64,000 nt of DNA from Flavimaribacter sp039888615 (lineage in GTDB: Bacteria; Pseudomonadota; Alphaproteobacteria; Rhizobiales; Rhizobiaceae), in assembly GCA_039888615.1 (NCBI GenBank), contig JBDQQS010000006.1; one strand, 5' to 3'. Positions within the stretch are counted from its first letter, which is position 1, and each line of letters begins with the position of its first letter. A program made the translations under genes and the position numbers. This document shows positions 62,563 through 64,000 of this stretch, in pieces. Under the pieces are notes generated by a model. That model searched no databases and was not told where the DNA came from. It was given only the letters and a program-made list of their open reading frames with translations.

Positions 62563-63852
62563 TTAATATCCGAACTGACGCGGCAATAACATCACGAAAT
62601 CCGGCACAAGCACAAGAAGAAGGAGGCTTGCGACGAGCACAAGAATAAAGGGTACGATTTCCCTGATGATTGACCAGGCGTTGATCCTGTTGACGGCCGA
62701 CACCACAAAGATAAGGACGCCATAGGGCGGCGTTACCAGGCCGATCATCGTATTAATGACGATCACCACCCCGAAATGAATCGGATCTATTCCGAGGCCG
62801 AGTGCGGCCGGAACGATGACCGGGACGATGACCAGCAGAATGGTGGCGGCGGGAAGCAGCATGCCGAGCACGAGAAACACGGCGTTGACCAGCAGGAAGA
62901 AGGCGGTCGGCGCCATGTCCCAGGAATCGACCCACTGGGCAAGGGCGTTGGGAAGCCGCTCGATCGCGATGACGCTGCTGAACAGAAACGCGCCGGCGAT
63001 GATCATGACGACCACGGCGGATTTTTCGGCGCTCTCGATGAGAATGTCGATGAAGCCGCGAAAACCGACGGTCCGGTAGACGAAGACTGAAATGCACATG
63101 GCGTAGAAGGCCGCCACGGCGGCGGCTTCCGTGGGCGTCATCGCGCCGGAGTAAATGCCGGCGAGGAGAATCACCGGCGTCAGCAAGGGCAGCGCAGCCG
63201 AGCGGAACAGGGACAAGACCTTGCGCGGGGGAATGCGTTCTTCCGTAGGAAAGCCGCGTCGAGCCGAAATCCAGTAGCTGGCCGCCATTAGCGCCAGCGC
63301 AATGAGAATGGCCGGTAGGACGCCGCCGAGAAAAAGACCGCCCACCGAGGCGTTTGCCGAAATCGCGTAGAAAATCATCGGAATCGACGGCGGGAAGATT
63401 GGACCGATGACGGAAGAGGCGGCCGTGATCGCCCCGGCGAAGCCATCGGGGTAACGGTTTTTCTCGCGCATCATCCTTACGAGAACGCTGCCGATGCCGG
63501 CGGCGTCGGCGGACGCGCTGCCGCTCATGCCGGAGAATATCAGGCTGGTGAGGACATTGACTTGCGCCAGCCCGCCGCGCGCGTGGCCAATCGCGCCCAT
63601 GGCGAAGGCGAGCATGCGGTCGGTAATGGTCCCGGCGTTCATCACCCGGGCGGCGAAGATGAAAAGCGGAATCGCCAGGAAAATGTAGTTTGACGAGAAA
63701 CCCTGCATGACGGCGTCCGTCGCCATCGTCAACGGCAGTCCGCGCATCCACAGATAGGCAATCGAGCTTGAGATCAACGCTATGCCTATGGGAACGCCAA
63801 TTATCGCCGAACCGATCAGCAGCGCGGCCATGATCAAGAACTCGCTGCTCAT
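62563..63852 (-). CDS. TRAP transporter large permease (DctM family)
   Basis: Large membrane subunit of 429 residues with about 12 hydrophobic segments. LIFSGMSGSASADAAGIGSVLV and ITAASSVIGPIFPPSIPMIFY are diagnostic. It overlaps the DctQ gene by four bases. Its binding protein should be encoded beyond the right edge. Solute unknown, though adjacency to the sulfatase cluster may mean a second route for a related compound. Confidence 0.93.
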   Translation of the reverse strand: MSSEFLIMAALLIGSAIIGVPIGIALISSSIAYLWMRGLPLTMATDAVMQGFSSNYIFLAIPLFIFAARVMNAGTITDRMLAFAMGAIGHARGGLAQVNVLTSLIFSGMSGSASADAAGIGSVLVRMMREKNRYPDGFAGAITAASSVIGPIFPPSIPMIFYAISANASVGGLFLGGVLPAILIALALMAASYWISARRGFPTEERIPPRKVLSLFRSAALPLLTPVILLAGIYSGAMTPTEAAAVAAFYAMCISVFVYRTVGFRGFIDILIESAEKSAVVVMIIAGAFLFSSVIAIERLPNALAQWVDSWDMAPTAFFLLVNAVFLVLGMLLPAATILLVIVPVIVPAALGLGIDPIHFGVVIVINTMIGLVTPPYGVLIFVVSAVNRINAWSIIREIVPFILVLVASLLLLVLVPDFVMLLPRQFGY

Positions 63853-64000
63853 GCGCTTCGCTCCGCAATGGTCAGCGACGCGATCGCGCGAACCGCATCA
63901 AGGATGAAGCGCAGCGCCAGGACGATGAGAAACAGCGTGAAGATCCAATAGACCCATGACAGGGGAAGTTTGAGGACGCCGGTCGTGATGCGGTTCATGA
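63849..64000 (-). CDS. TRAP transporter small permease (DctQ family), C-terminal end only
   Basis: The last 50 codons are visible. LPLSWVYWIFTLFLIVLALR is the final membrane segment typical of DctQ, followed by a short cytoplasmic tail ending in ERSA. The stop overlaps the DctM start (ATGA). The N-terminal part lies beyond the window. Confidence 0.82.
   Translation of the reverse strand, partial: MNRITTGVLKLPLSWVYWIFTLFLIVLALRFILDAVRAIASLTIAERSA

Overview
The window looks like part of a GC-rich alphaproteobacterial genome, most likely Rhizobiales (Hyphomicrobiales). This is inferred from codon style, from long runs of ABC and TRAP solute importers with GntR and IclR regulators, and from ATGA-overlapped operons. 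It is almost entirely catabolic: seven solute importers (four ABC, three TRAP), each beside enzymes that would process its cargo. No housekeeping genes are visible. One broken integration site sits near 22-23 kb.

Layout. (A) 1-6.6 kb: a CUT2 sugar ABC importer on the plus strand (permease cut by the window edge, binding protein, ATPase), convergent with an amidase and a GMC oxidoreductase. (B) 6.6-21.3 kb: a TorT-like binding protein, a CUT2 ATPase and two permeases, then hydantoinase/oxoprolinase subunits A and B, a class III aminotransferase, two aminomutase-like class III aminotransferases, an FCD-type GntR regulator and a divergent shikimate-dehydrogenase-like enzyme. Two near-identical palindromes (about 6774 and 19976) suggest that one regulator controls the module. 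(C) 21.3-23.4 kb: an IS3-family element cut at about 22050 and fused to a decayed P4-type integrase. The integrase lies next to the 3' part of a tRNA-Arg(CCG) gene, a displaced attachment half-site. (D) 23.4-28.8 kb: an IclR regulator and an SGNH-hydrolase homologue lacking its catalytic Ser and His, divergent from a polyamine-type ABC importer.

(E) 29.0-36.1 kb: one tight minus-strand operon: TRAP P-Q-M, cupin, NAD-dependent epimerase/dehydrogenase, a metallo-beta-lactamase-fold protein without its metal motif, a GntR regulator and two short-chain dehydrogenases. (F) 36.4-46.7 kb: a second hydantoinase module, here served by a TRAP importer: class III aminotransferase (divergent), a PLP decarboxylase/lyase, DctP, HyuA, HyuB, DctQ, DctM and a convergent IclR gene. 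(G) 46.9-61.6 kb: a sugar-acid regulon of four transcription units diverging from two promoters that share one operator. It encodes a class II aldolase, a four-carbon sugar-acid kinase and an SDR; an ABC importer, an SMP-30 lactonase and a GntR regulator; a PRISE reductase, a split transketolase and an SDR; and a sulfatase. (H) 61.6-64 kb: IclR, TRAP DctM and the end of DctQ.

The strongest candidates for something undescribed are the two parallel importer + HyuAB + PLP-enzyme modules (B and F), the regulon with sulfatase, split transketolase, lactonase and sugar-acid kinase (G), and two apparent pseudoenzymes kept inside intact operons (23.4 and 31.2 kb). Substrates cannot be read from sequence alone; pathway statements below are inference unless marked otherwise.
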